This document shows, in pieces, positions 46,918 to 57,400 of a stretch of 64,000 bases of DNA. Positions within the stretch are counted from its first letter, which is position 1, and each line of letters opens with the position of its first letter. Below the pieces are notes generated by a model. That model was not told the DNA's origin, searched no databases, and saw only the letters and a program-made list of their open reading frames with translations. The position numbers were made by a program, and so were the translations under genes. The DNA comes from JAHRAW01 sp965262585. Its GTDB lineage: Bacteria > Pseudomonadota > Gammaproteobacteria > Arenicellales > Poriferihabitantaceae. Where the stretch lies: positions 2,294,001-2,358,000 of the forward strand of contig OZ253546.1 of NCBI GenBank assembly GCA_965262585.1, written 5' to 3'.

Positions 46918-48147
46918 TCACCTTTGGGATGGAAAAAATTGTTGCATCAACCCTTTTTTATGGGTATTGAGGGCAACGAGTTTTTGGGTTTGGGCGGCAA
47001 TCAGTTTGTCCACAGAGGTCAGGCAGTCGGCGATTTTTTGTTGTTCGTTTGGGCGTGGGACTAAAATCGACATTGGTGCAAATTTAGAAATCCAATGCCG
47101 CTTATGTGCGCCCACTTCGTATGCAATCATTTGCATGATTTCATAAATGAATTTGATATTTGCTCCATTTTTTGCTTGTAGTATTTTCATTGCAGAAGAT
47201 TTTGCCTTAAACGGAAAATCAACAAATTGTGTCGCGGTGGTGAAGTCATCAAAAATGATCACCGGCAAGTTATCTCTAAAAATGCCGTGCTGCTCATTTG
47301 TATAACCCAAAATAAATGTTTTTCCTGCGGTTAAAACAGGGGTTTTATACATATCGCTGTATTTAGTATCTGTAACTAGGTAATCAGTCGGTTGCTGATA
47401 ATCTAATAAGTCACCCAGGGGACTTTTCTCCCATCCATCCGCACCCCGAAACTCTGGAAAACGCAGGCGGGGTTGGGTTTCATCTTCGCGGGGGAAAAGG
47501 TTTTGCATTAGCCATTTTTTATGGGCCTTGAGGGTGTTCACTTTCCGGGTTTGGGCGGCAATCAGTTCGTCTATGGATGTCAGGCAGTCGGCGATTTTTT
47601 GTTGTTCGGCGAGGGAGGGAAGCCAAATCTCAAAACTCTTTAGGCTGCTTCCACTGAGTTCTTTGAATGTATTCCCCGCCCCTAGGTCAATCAACCGGGA
47701 TTTGGAATCGATGAGTGAGTAATACAGAAAATATAAATTTAGAGCATTACTGACAATCAATCCTCTGCATCCTTGGTTGATAGCCGTCGGAGATGTATTA
47801 ATCGATAGGTGACCAATTGGTGCTCGGGTAGATAGTATGACGGAGTGGTTAGGCAATAAATCAGAAGAGCAGTTATTCAATCCGCTTTCCGTTATTGTCC
47901 TGTTGGTTGAATGAATGAATTGGCTTTCGGTCTTTCCCATCTCTGCGGGAGTCAACCAATTGATAGAACCGCCCCAATATTCAGGCTTTGATGTATCGGG
48001 TGTTCCGCCTTGGGTGATTTTCGAGCAAAGATCGACCAAGCGTTTCTCCTCCCATCCCCCCGCATCCCGAAACTTCGGAAAACGTAGTCTGGGCTTTAAC
48101 TCAATCTCGCTGTTTTTCTTCATCGCCTTTGCCGCCTTACTGCTCAT
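46918..48147 (-). CDS. hsdS: Type I restriction-modification specificity subunit
   Basis: HsdS recognises the split DNA target. The 409-aa protein holds two target-recognition domains, each followed by a conserved helical segment. The segments are AEQQKIADCLTSIDELIAAQ near residue 215 and NEQQKIADCLTSVDKLIAAQ near 385. These nearly identical halves are the normal two-fold repeat of full-length S subunits. ATG 48147 overlaps the hsdR stop by 11 bp; the frame's extension to 48258 is a shadow of hsdR. It encodes the only complete S subunit in the window. Confidence 0.93.
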   Translation of the reverse strand: MSSKAAKAMKKNSEIELKPRLRFPKFRDAGGWEEKRLVDLCSKITQGGTPDTSKPEYWGGSINWLTPAEMGKTESQFIHSTNRTITESGLNNCSSDLLPNHSVILSTRAPIGHLSINTSPTAINQGCRGLIVSNALNLYFLYYSLIDSKSRLIDLGAGNTFKELSGSSLKSFEIWLPSLAEQQKIADCLTSIDELIAAQTRKVNTLKAHKKWLMQNLFPREDETQPRLRFPEFRGADGWEKSPLGDLLDYQQPTDYLVTDTKYSDMYKTPVLTAGKTFILGYTNEQHGIFRDNLPVIIFDDFTTATQFVDFPFKAKSSAMKILQAKNGANIKFIYEIMQMIAYEVGAHKRHWISKFAPMSILVPRPNEQQKIADCLTSVDKLIAAQTQKLVALNTHKKGLMQQFFPSQR

Positions 48148-51100
48148 ACGCACTGAGGCCGGAGATGTCGCGCCCGTGGGCCCGTTTGTTGAGCAGGGGG
48201 AGTAGGTCGTCCATGAGGGCGAGTTCCCTCGTGCTTCTGTCTTTCCAACCTTGCCCAAGCGGTTCCATCAGTTCTGTGAGTTGCTCGCCGTCGAAGATCA
48301 TGTGTTGCAGGATGCCATCTACAAAGTCTTGCAGCGTGGCGGTTTTCAAGCCGTGATTACCGGCGATGTTTGCCAGTTCCGCCGTATCCTTTTCCGTCTT
48401 GAAGATGCCGTAACCATCGCTGATGGCCTCTTCGCTGAGGGCTTCGCCCTCCTTCAGGGTGTCGATGTAGGCGGTGATGTCCTCGCGCTCATCCATAAAC
48501 TTGGCATCGGATTGGATGAGGCCGACAAGTTGCCCTCGGCTCATTGTCTCTTTGCCCGGTTCCTGCTGGGAGTATTTGGCGATGAGGCCCATGATGTAGT
48601 CGTAATCGATGAGGGCCGAGGCAAATAGAATGTACTCGCAATCTACTTGCTCCGAGTCCGGGCTGAGTGTGTCGTCGCCCTTGTCCCGCCGGTCCTTGAG
48701 GCGCAGGGCGGTTTCCAAATAGGCACCACGGAAGCCGAGCAGGCTTTCCTCGGACAGGATTTGCTCGATGTCGGCGGCGTTTTCCTTTGTTAGATCGGTG
48801 TATTGGTCGAGTTGGATTTTGCAGCGTTGCACTTCCTTGAAACAGTTGATGAAGGCACCACGGGCATCGTCGCCCTTGAGGTTGGGCACATCCGCCGGGG
48901 CACATTCGAGGCCCTGGGATTTCATAAATGCGTCCAAGTTCTGCACCGCGTCTTTTAGTTTGTCAATGATCACGGGTGCTTTATCCACCAACCAGATTTC
49001 ACGGGCTCTGGGGTCGTCCTTTTCGCCGGAGAAGAGGGCGATGGCGGCATCGACGGCGTCCTGCTGCTGGCGAAAGTCGAGGATATTGCCGTAGGGCTTG
49101 GTGCCGTTGAGCACGCGATTGGTGCGGGAGAAGGCTTGAATCAAGCCGTGGTGTTTGAGGTTCTTGTCCGCATAAATCGTGTTCAGGTATTTGGAATCGA
49201 AGCCGGTGAGGAGCATGTCTACGACGATGGTGATGTCGATTTTGTGCTCATACTTTCCCTGCGGATCGGCCTTCCGTAAGTCTTCGTTGGAATACTGCTG
49301 ATCCTTGATGCGCTTCTGCACATCTTGATAGTAGAGGTCGAACTCGCCGATGCTGTGGTTGGAACCGTAGCGGGTGTTGTAATCAGCAAGGATGACTTTG
49401 AGGGCTTTCTTTTTCTTTTCGGGCTCGACTGCGTTGTCCGCTTTTTCCTGTGGCAAGTCTTCCTGAATTTGTTGCACATCTTTGTTTCCCTCGGCGGGCG
49501 GGGAGAAAACGCAGGCGATATTGAGCGGCTGGAAATTGGGGTCGGCGGTTTGTTTTTTTGCTTGGACAGTGGCGAACAGGTCGTAGTATTCGATGGCATC
49601 TTTGATGGAAGCGGTGGCGAGTAGGGCGTTGAACTTGCGCCCGCCGCTGGCTTTATCGTGCTTGGTAAGGATGGCCTCTATGATGGCTTTCTTTGCAAGC
49701 GGCTCGCCCGATTTGGGTGGCCTTTTGCCTTCCGGTTTGAAGTAATCCACATGGAATCGGAGGACGTTTTTGTCATCGATGGCGTGGGTGATGGTATAGG
49801 CGTGGAGTTCCTTTTGGAAAAGGTCTTCGGTGGTCCGTAAAGATGCCTGCTGATTCTCAATTCTCGTAATGGTTGCGTTTTGCTCGAAGATAGGCGTGCC
49901 GGTGAAGCCGAAGAGTTGGGCTTTGGGAAAAAATTCTTTGATTGCCCGATGGTTCTCGCCGAACTGGGAGCGATGGCATTCGTCGAAAATGAATACGATG
50001 CGCTTGTCGCCTAGAGGCTTCAACTGCTCCTTGAAAGTCGGCTGATTGTTCTTCCTCTTCTGCTTGTTGCGCTTGCTGTTTTCATCCAGCGCAAGGCCCA
50101 ACTTTTGGATGGTGGTGACGATCACCTTGTCGGCGTAGTTATTCGAGACAAGGCGGCGCACCAAAGCGGCGGTGTTGGTGTTTTCCTCGACGCATCCTTC
50201 CTGAAACCGATTAAATTCCTCGCGGGTTTGTCGGTCGAGGTCTTTCCGATCGACGACAAAAAGGCATTTCTCGATGTCGGGATTGTCCTTGAGGAGGGTG
50301 GACGCCTTAAAGGAAGTCAGCGTCTTGCCACTGCCGGTGGTGTGCCAGATATAGCCGTTGCCGCAGTTCTGGTGGATACACTCGACGATGGCCTTGACGG
50401 CGTAAATCTGATACGGGCGCATCACCATCAACTTCTGCTCGCCGGCGAGGAGCACCATGTAGCGGCCAATCATTTCCCCCAAAGTGCATTTGGCAAGGAA
50501 GGTCTCGGCGAAACTATCGAGATGGGTGATCTTTTTGTTGTCTTCTCCTGCGAACTGATAGATAGGTAAAAACTGCTCGTCGGCATTGAAAGCGAAATGG
50601 CGTTTATTGTTGTTGGCGAAATACAAAGTGTCGTTGTAATTACTGACAATGAATAATTGGACAAAGCAGAGCAGGGTGCGGGTATAGCCATTGCCGGAAT
50701 CGTTCTTGTAGTCGACGATCTGCTCCATAGCCCGGCGCGGACTGATGCCGAGGGTTTTCAATTCTATCTGAACCACCGGCACACCGTTGAGGAGCAGAAT
50801 TACATCGTAACGGTGGTGGCTGTTGTCGGTATTGATGCGGAGTTGATTGATGACCTCAAAGTTGTTTTTGCACCAGTCCTTGATGTTGATCAGAGTGTAG
50901 TGCAGTGGAGTGCCATCATCGCGAGTGAAACTGTTACGCTCACGCAAAGTGCGGGCAGCGGTAAAGACATCCGAAGTTACAATTTCATCTCGAAGCCGTT
51001 TAAACTCACCATCGGTAAGGTTAACGCGATTGAGTTCCTCAAATTTCTCACGAAAATTCCGCTCAAGCGTATCACGATCACGAATATCCGCCCGATATTC

Positions 51101-51163
51101 GTATTTGAGGCCACGCAACTTCTCGATGAGTTTGTCTTCAAGATGATGTTCAGATTCTGGCAT
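48137..51163 (-). CDS. hsdR: Type I restriction enzyme endonuclease/translocase subunit
   Basis: HsdR cuts unmodified DNA after ATP-driven translocation. The N-terminal nuclease domain shows the PD-(D/E)xK pattern (YDVILLLNGVPVVQIELKTL near residue 120). The helicase motor has Walker A TTGSGKTLTSF near residue 275, DECH box FIFDECHRSQFG near 395 and FTGTPIF near 425. The C-terminal helical domain interacts with HsdM. At 1008 aa it matches the shorter (type IC-like) HsdR class. The start is ATG 51163, 57 bp after the RloC-like gene. No frameshift was seen, so the enzyme looks functional. Confidence 0.95.
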   Translation of the reverse strand: MPESEHHLEDKLIEKLRGLKYEYRADIRDRDTLERNFREKFEELNRVNLTDGEFKRLRDEIVTSDVFTAARTLRERNSFTRDDGTPLHYTLINIKDWCKNNFEVINQLRINTDNSHHRYDVILLLNGVPVVQIELKTLGISPRRAMEQIVDYKNDSGNGYTRTLLCFVQLFIVSNYNDTLYFANNNKRHFAFNADEQFLPIYQFAGEDNKKITHLDSFAETFLAKCTLGEMIGRYMVLLAGEQKLMVMRPYQIYAVKAIVECIHQNCGNGYIWHTTGSGKTLTSFKASTLLKDNPDIEKCLFVVDRKDLDRQTREEFNRFQEGCVEENTNTAALVRRLVSNNYADKVIVTTIQKLGLALDENSKRNKQKRKNNQPTFKEQLKPLGDKRIVFIFDECHRSQFGENHRAIKEFFPKAQLFGFTGTPIFEQNATITRIENQQASLRTTEDLFQKELHAYTITHAIDDKNVLRFHVDYFKPEGKRPPKSGEPLAKKAIIEAILTKHDKASGGRKFNALLATASIKDAIEYYDLFATVQAKKQTADPNFQPLNIACVFSPPAEGNKDVQQIQEDLPQEKADNAVEPEKKKKALKVILADYNTRYGSNHSIGEFDLYYQDVQKRIKDQQYSNEDLRKADPQGKYEHKIDITIVVDMLLTGFDSKYLNTIYADKNLKHHGLIQAFSRTNRVLNGTKPYGNILDFRQQQDAVDAAIALFSGEKDDPRAREIWLVDKAPVIIDKLKDAVQNLDAFMKSQGLECAPADVPNLKGDDARGAFINCFKEVQRCKIQLDQYTDLTKENAADIEQILSEESLLGFRGAYLETALRLKDRRDKGDDTLSPDSEQVDCEYILFASALIDYDYIMGLIAKYSQQEPGKETMSRGQLVGLIQSDAKFMDEREDITAYIDTLKEGEALSEEAISDGYGIFKTEKDTAELANIAGNHGLKTATLQDFVDGILQHMIFDGEQLTELMEPLGQGWKDRSTRELALMDDLLPLLNKRAHGRDISGLSAYEQ

Positions 51164-51205
51164 TGGTTGTCTGCTTATGAATTGATTTTGTTGGGATTGT
51201 GTTGT

Positions 51206-51215
51206 GGGGGGGGGG
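51206..51215. repeat. Ten-base homopolymer (poly-C on the coding strand) upstream of hsdR
   Basis: Ten consecutive G on the plus strand (C on the transcribed strand's sense) lie five bases after the stop of the RloC-like gene and about 42 bases before the hsdR ATG. Such tracts are prone to slippage. Located between genes, length change would alter leader spacing but not a reading frame. Confidence 0.7.
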
Positions 51216-51219
51216 CATG

Positions 51220-53751
51220 CTATTTCCGACTCTTAATTGCGGCAGCGATCTCGTTGATTGTATCGTAACGCCTTTGGAACATTGCTTTATCTGTGTTTAC
51301 ATACGCGTTGCGCGGATCGTCATGCTCCGTAGCGCTGAGTTTTGCATATAGGTCTTTGAGAGTTTGAGCCTCTGGCGGAAGCAGGGGGACGATTTTAGTA
51401 AATTCGTGGAAGTGTGATACTGGCTGACTCTTCTGTTTGAATTGATGACGCTGGTTGTTGAAAACGTGAGTGTTTACGACTGCTTCAAGCAATCGGCGCA
51501 TTTTCCCAGAAAGAGTTTCTTTTTCCTCTTGTGTAGGTTCATCGACTCCACTCAACAAGGCCTCGATTTTGGTCTTCAAATCGGCAATCTTATCGCTGTA
51601 TTCATCGAGTGTGACACAGCTTTCGAGCACGGACACAGACATGTAATGTTCTAACCGGGCATCCTTGAGAACTTTCTGGATTTGAATAAAAAACTCCCAG
51701 TTGTGGGTAAGGACAATAATCTGACGATTAGGGTGCCCCTGCATGAAATCGCGCAGCCGATTGCAGTAGTTTCCGATGTAGTTGTAATCGAAACTGGAAA
51801 CCGGGTCGTCAAAGACGATCACTTGTTGCTCGCAGGTCTCCAACTCTGCAAAGAACAATGCAAGTGCGTGGATTCGTTGCTCCCCCTCACTCAACACCGC
51901 CTCGATCCTCTGGTCAGCCACGGAATGTTCGATAGTAACAGCCCCGTCGCCACCCACGTCCTTCAGTTTAATTCCGAATGCGTCCATCTTTTTTTCGGCA
52001 AGCGCGATATATTCTGTGTTCAGTCGAGTTTTAAAATTACCTACCACAAGCTCCTTGTGAGCCTTCTTTGCCGTAGCGGTGATCTTGCGTAGCACCGGTG
52101 TAAATTGTGGTAAGTTTGCCTCCCAAAAAGTAGCGGTTCGCGTCCGACAATACGCTTCCTTTATGAGATCGATGTTCTTTGTGATTTCTTTAGTGTAGAG
52201 CAGTGTCTGGCATTCGGTAGAGATTTCGCCCAGCTGTTTCAGAAGCTTTGCCCTGTCTTTTCCTGCATCTTCAATGAGTTTCTCTTTCTCTTCCAGATGC
52301 TTCGAAAGATGGTCGCTGAGTGCTCGAATCGTCGCTGCTGCATCTTTACAGTCTTGATCGATTTCCTCTCCCCCATTGAACCGTGTCTGAATCGCCCGCC
52401 CAGCGTTCTTAATGGCATCGATTATCTCCACGGCCAACACCGAGTCTTTTGCCCAATCGTCTGGCGTAGATTCAGTGATTATTTTGAGATTCTTTTCTGC
52501 CTCCTTGATCAGCTTACGGAGTTCAGTGATAGCCGTGTCCAGTTCGCCGGTCAGGATCTCGGCGTATTGCTTAAAGAGTTCAAGTTCACGCTCCCGTAGG
52601 TTTTGCTTGCAGAGGGGGCACTCCACTGTCTCCGGAGAATGAAGACTACAAATTTCGTTGGCTGGACGGATGAGTGCCATCAACTTGTCGAGGTTTGCGC
52701 CTGATGGAATAAGCGCCTCGGCAAGGAGTTCTAGCTTATCCTCTTTTTCCTTCAGTGCTTTCGACTGTGCTACGGGGTCGATCTCAATGAATCTTTTAGA
52801 TGATCCGATGATTGGTTGGATTTCTATGTGGAGTGATCTCAATGCGGAAGCTTCTCCCATAAGGAGTTTGAGACCTTCTTCTGAAGTTGCTTTTTCGAGT
52901 TCCGCCTTACGTTTCAGTTTTTTATCTAACCCGCTCTTCTCTGAATAGGTTTCGCCGACCTTCAACTGGGCATCTAATGCGGCTGTTGTCGGACTCGTCA
53001 ATTCAGCCAGCACGAAGCCCTTGAATCCGTCAAATTTGGTACGAATGCGATCAGCAAGTGTCACGAGCTGTTCTGCATTCTCGCTCTGTTTGTTTTCCAG
53101 TTCGGTGCGTAAATTTTTGCAGTGCTTCAGAGCTGTCTCAAATATATCGAGTTTGAACGGTGAAAGCTCAATGATCCTGCCAGGTTGGACAGAGTTTTGA
53201 ACATTGTGAATTGCTATCCCGGTATTGAAATACTTGAGGGAAGCTGAGCGAGTACCGTAAGCAGCGGATGCCGTCCAGGATTGCGCAGACGCATCTGAAG
53301 CGAATTTATAGGTGAAAGATGGCGATGTAGTCGCAGTGCTTCGAACATTATGGAGTGGTCGGCGAGGGGCGTCATTGGATGCCAAGATTTGCAGGGCTTC
53401 GCACAAGCTGGACTTCCCGCTTCCGTTGGCTCCAAAAATGATAGTCGCTTGTTTAGGGAACGAAGCCGCTAGGGAATCGTCCAATCGTTTAAACCCATTA
53501 AACGGGCCAATCTCTTCGAGGCGTTCGCTTGCGACGGCAGCAGCTCCGGCTGGCGCAGTCGCTACTGGCGGCGCAGCTTGTCGAAGGTAACTTGCGCGTT
53601 TTGTGAATAGTTGAACAAGGATTTCAAGATCATTAGGGCCGAGAGTCGTGGTTCCAGAGGCAGAGAGATCACAAATCATCTCCAGCCAAGGTATTTCCCC
53701 AGAATGACCAAGGGCGCGAATGTATCCGATCGCATCAGGGTGAGTGGGCAT
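51220..53751 (-). CDS. RloC-like SMC-family ATPase with zinc hook, candidate tRNase
   Basis: From ATG 53751 the protein is 843 aa. Walker A is FGANGSGKSS near residue 107, flanked by long coiled-coil arms (about residues 200-600). These are interrupted by VECPLCKQNL near 385, a CxxC zinc hook. The signature is LSEGEQRIHALALFFAEL, Walker B is VIVFDDPVSSFD, and the switch His is in LTHNWEF. The C-terminus contains RRLLE and a later ATEHDDPR, reminiscent of an R-x3-E...H nuclease triad. RloC proteins combine a zinc hook, an ABC ATPase and a wobble-nucleotide-excising nuclease and act against phage. The TTG at 53808 would extend the N-terminus into hsdS-tail sequence, so ATG 53751 is preferred. 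The nuclease assignment is inference. Confidence 0.7.
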   Translation of the reverse strand: MPTHPDAIGYIRALGHSGEIPWLEMICDLSASGTTTLGPNDLEILVQLFTKRASYLRQAAPPVATAPAGAAAVASERLEEIGPFNGFKRLDDSLAASFPKQATIIFGANGSGKSSLCEALQILASNDAPRRPLHNVRSTATTSPSFTYKFASDASAQSWTASAAYGTRSASLKYFNTGIAIHNVQNSVQPGRIIELSPFKLDIFETALKHCKNLRTELENKQSENAEQLVTLADRIRTKFDGFKGFVLAELTSPTTAALDAQLKVGETYSEKSGLDKKLKRKAELEKATSEEGLKLLMGEASALRSLHIEIQPIIGSSKRFIEIDPVAQSKALKEKEDKLELLAEALIPSGANLDKLMALIRPANEICSLHSPETVECPLCKQNLRERELELFKQYAEILTGELDTAITELRKLIKEAEKNLKIITESTPDDWAKDSVLAVEIIDAIKNAGRAIQTRFNGGEEIDQDCKDAAATIRALSDHLSKHLEEKEKLIEDAGKDRAKLLKQLGEISTECQTLLYTKEITKNIDLIKEAYCRTRTATFWEANLPQFTPVLRKITATAKKAHKELVVGNFKTRLNTEYIALAEKKMDAFGIKLKDVGGDGAVTIEHSVADQRIEAVLSEGEQRIHALALFFAELETCEQQVIVFDDPVSSFDYNYIGNYCNRLRDFMQGHPNRQIIVLTHNWEFFIQIQKVLKDARLEHYMSVSVLESCVTLDEYSDKIADLKTKIEALLSGVDEPTQEEKETLSGKMRRLLEAVVNTHVFNNQRHQFKQKSQPVSHFHEFTKIVPLLPPEAQTLKDLYAKLSATEHDDPRNAYVNTDKAMFQRRYDTINEIAAAIKSRK

Positions 53752-53779
53752 GGCGTGAAAGTCTTCGGTTACATGTGGA

Positions 53780-54069
53780 TGGCACGCTATGAATGCAAAT
53801 TTTCGCAATCATCAATTCGTGAAGCATGATACAAAAAAGGTCATAAAGTCTACCTTTATTAAACTAGGCATTATCTACCTTTTGTCGAATAGTTGAAAGG
53901 ATATACGCGATTTTCTTTTGTTCGGGGAAGTGGAATGCCTGCTTCTTAATTACCGCGAATGTAGTGTTTGCCTTCGGCGGCAGTTGTCAAGGATTACTTG
54001 ACAACTGAATCGGGGTTCAATTTGAGCGGCGGGTTCGGCGCGAGGTTTATTGTTTTTCCGCTTATTCAT
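53780..54069 (-). pseudogene. Collapsed hsdM-hsdS relic upstream of the RloC-like gene
   Basis: Reading on the minus strand, ATG 54069 begins MNKRKNNKPRAEPAAQ, the same first 16 residues as the hsdM/hsdS fusion at 59265. It then runs through the palindrome at 53981-54007 and stops after 39 codons. Further on (about 53900-53790) is a decayed HsdS C-terminal tail: LFCIMLHELMIAKICIHS, against LFRTLIHELMTAKTRVHE in the intact copy. In-frame stops (TAG, TAA) lie between. The middle of both genes is missing. The tail frame continues past the start of the RloC-like gene. Confidence 0.7.
53981..54007. promoter_or_regulatory. 27-bp palindrome with TTGACA on both arms (copy A)
   Basis: This is a perfect 10-bp inverted repeat, cagttgtcaa / ttgacaactg, around the loop ggattac. 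On both strands the arm contains TTGACA, the -35 consensus. On the minus strand, possible -10 sequences 17-20 bp on (around ACACTACAT) are weak. It may be an operator or promoter for the RloC-like gene. The flanking bases match copy C at 63683-63709. Confidence 0.5.
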
Positions 54070-54419
54070 CGTCTGTTTTGTTAGTCAAACTAAAAACTAC
54101 ATTACGGCATATATACGCGCCGGTTCATCGTAATCGATCAGAATGGTCGAAAAACTTGCTACGAATGTTGCTATGAATCATGACAAAACTGCCCAAGCAA
54201 CGCACCTTCAGCATAGCACGGGTTGAACCCCCACACCTTACTGTCGAACAGATCGTTGAAAAAAAGAAAACAATTCTCCGCACGCCGGACAATCGACACC
54301 CCCAAATCAACCCCCCGCCGTTGCTTGGGTTCCTTGCGGGGGATAGATGTACAGGCGATTTCTGCGGGGTGGGCGAGGGTGCGGGTTTGGGCGGTTTTGT
54401 GGTTGGTGGGGGTGGGCAT
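54021..54419. repeat. 399-bp direct repeat, copy 1 (leader plus hsdM start)
   Basis: This segment is nearly identical to 59217-59615, in the same orientation, same length, with only scattered substitutions. On the minus strand it begins five bases before the hamB stop is reached from the right side, and it ends within codon 16 of the hsdM relic. It holds a non-coding leader and the first hsdM codons. A short minus-strand ORF starting MPTPTNHKTAQ is open in this copy but stopped in the other, so it is unlikely to be a gene. Confidence 0.9.
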
Positions 54420-54423
54420 TGGG

Positions 54424-57400
54424 CTAGAGGATAAAGTCGTCAAAAGAAGGTGCCGATAATCGTAGCCTAGGATCTCGGCAATACAAACTCCAATCATCCC
54501 CCGTTCTTAAGAAGGCAAACCGTGCATCGTTGGCGACCTTGTGAAACGGAAGATTATCCGTTGATTGAACTGGAAAAATAAATCGACCATCGGTCGAGCA
54601 CAGGAACGCAGTATCCTGATCATTAATTTTTCGCGAATGAATGACAGAAAATTCTGATGGAACATCAAGACTGAAGGTTGGAAATTCTGGCAGTGCCTCG
54701 GAATCCGAAATCTGTTCCTTAACCAACAAATCCAACCAGTTGGCGGTCTCAGCAGAAATCAATGGCGTCAGTCTCTCCACAGTTCCCGGACTCAGCAGTG
54801 CATCCCGGATGCTTTTCGGACTCAAGGTTTCAGTCACCACGTACTCGCTGAGCTCAATCGCCGATGCTCGTGACCGAATCCCGGCTAGAAAAAACTTGGA
54901 AGCCGCTTGATTCGGCAAACCCAGTTCAAGCAGTAAGCTTACAAGTTCAAGTACTTCCCTCCGTTCGTCCTCAGTATCGGGATCAAGTTTTTGGGCAACG
55001 GCGTGGAATAGCCACGACAGTTCGTAGCCATAGAAATCAGAGCAGATTTTCACCGAGTTGTTCCCAGATGTGTTCTGGATCGCCAGTAGAGGTGTACCTG
55101 CGAGCCACTGACCGCGGATGATATCAAGTTCTTCTTCTGATGGAAACGATTTGAAAATAGCCTTCGCATTCTCTCTCGCCCAATTTTCAAATTGTGAAAC
55201 GAGAGCCGCTAACGCGGCATCGCTCCTGTCGTTTGACAAATAGCCATCGGCAAATTGGCGAAACAAATCTAAGTCTTGAAACGCGAGTTTCCCCACAGAA
55301 AGTGGGAGTCCAGATGAGATGATAGCTTTCCGAGCGGGAGCAGTGGGAACTTCTATTAGGATGGCCTTGGTTCGAGCTTTCAATAACAAGAGAACCGAAG
55401 CACTGCCCTCACCCCCAGCTGCATCAGCTTGGATCGCTGCTAGTGAACCCCGAAATATTTCCTCAACCCAATCAATCTGATCTCCCGATGATATGTCTAA
55501 TTCTTCACACATCATGTGTAATGCCAAGAGTTGATCATCTAATAAATCTGTCAAGATTCGAACATTATCAGCATTTTGATTCAGGGTTTCATAGTTTCCA
55601 TTCGCAATCAGTTCTAAGAAAACATCGAAGGACACATCTGCTTCTGTCGCAATGTGCTTCAATTTTTGAATTACTTGAAGAAGTCCGCTCTCAACCTTGT
55701 CGATCTTTTGGGAGTCGAAATACTGTTTTGCTAATGCCTTTTCGCGTCGAATATTCGATTTTGGTTTCGTGCCATCGATTGCAAAAAGAATCTTTCCCTC
55801 TCCATGTACATACGCTCGGCCAGCACGTCCACAAATGTTCCAGAAGTCGCGTTTTGTGATACGTCTTTTATATCCAATCAAGGTTTGAGATACAATTACC
55901 GATGAAACTTCGATATTTACCCCTTGTCCAAGAGTTGTTGTGGCGATGATAACCCGGGCGGCCTTTGCCGCCATGAGGGTTTCCATAGCCATCCTGACCT
56001 GAGGAGGCAGTCGATTGCTGTGACAAATAATTCCAAGTCGGGCTGCCTCTAGCTCGATACAATTATCGCCCAATTCTTCCCGGCAAGTCGCTTCAAATAT
56101 CCGCCACTCTGTATTCGGCCACCCGTGATCCTCCCCTATTCTTTGTAGAGCTAACATTACTGCTTTTGCCATTGAGGACACCCATTGAGCTTGACCCGCA
56201 AAGATCAATACCGGACCGATTTCGGTAAGGCGGACAGCAGCGGCGGCAACAGCTTCGGCTTTCGACTTTGGGAATCGTCTATCTTTCATCTTGCCGGGCT
56301 CGCGTACGGAGCGAAAATCTACAAAATCCGGATTGAAACACGGGCTTTTGCTACGCCATTCAATTTGCACTCTATTTTTTGTCCAGAGAAGCATCCCAAA
56401 GCGCTCATCCGATGGCTTCCAAGATGATTGAGCCAATGCGTTCTCCTCGCCCCCAATCCAAGATGCAAGTTCTGAGGCATTCGGAAGAACTGCGGACAAT
56501 AAGAGGATACGTGCTCCATGATTTCGAGAAAGTACTCGAAGGTGCTCTAAAAATAGTTCGTTTCTTATGTTTCGAGCGTTCCCTCCAAGGAGATGCCCTT
56601 CATCAATGATGATCAATTTTACGCTCTCGAACAATTCAGGAGCCGAACGCAGCATCGCCTTTATTTTCTCCGGCGTTGCAATGAGCAAGTTTGCGTCAAG
56701 TATCATTTCTCGATCTACCCTACTAAATCGAGAACCTCCATAGAGGTGTGAAATGGAATATCCAAGCACTTCTAAATATTTTCTAAAGGTCCTCTCAAGC
56801 TCAAATGCAAGAGAGCGAAACGGTGCTAAATAAAGCACCTTGGCTGTCGAATCTAACTTTAGTTCTTTGAGTATCGCTAGCTCCGCTACTCGAGTTTTTC
56901 CCGCGCTCGTTCTTAAGTTTACGACACCACCTAATTTTTCACGATCCAGAGCAAGTTCAAGAGATGCAAGTTGCGATCGCCAAAGCTCAATGATCGGTGG
57001 CTTGGACAAGGCAAGTAGGCTTACATACTCACCTACTGTAGCCTTTCCATCAGGCCCAAAGAGCGGAGGAAGGCAAATCCAAAGTGAACCTCGACCGTAG
57101 TCACCAAACATCAGTCGAAGAATTCGGGCTATCCACCAGAAACTTGGGTTGGCTTCTGCCTCACTGATGCTCATGGTATCGGCCAGAATCGAATCGACAC
57201 TATTAAGCAGTTCCGATTCACCTGAGATCGCATGCTCCCAAATGAGTGCGACTGCGCGAGCAATGAGATGGTCAAGGGATTTTCGGTCTACTTCGGAAAA
57301 GTCTTCTTCGTCAAATGTTTGTTCGCGAAGAAAGACGTCGTTGATTCTCGAAATCAACTCGGTGAAGTCTTTTCTGAGAAAGCTGCCAATAATTCCAGCA

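Noticed and set aside
54171..54420. Small minus-strand gene starting MPTPTNHKTAQ in the leader
   Set aside because: It is open in one copy of the repeat but interrupted by TGA in the other, and no family is recognised.
54180..54434. Small plus-strand gene (84 aa) present also at 59376-59624
   Set aside because: It is conserved only because it lies in the 399-bp duplicated leader; the C-terminus is low-complexity glycine, and it runs opposite to all neighbours.
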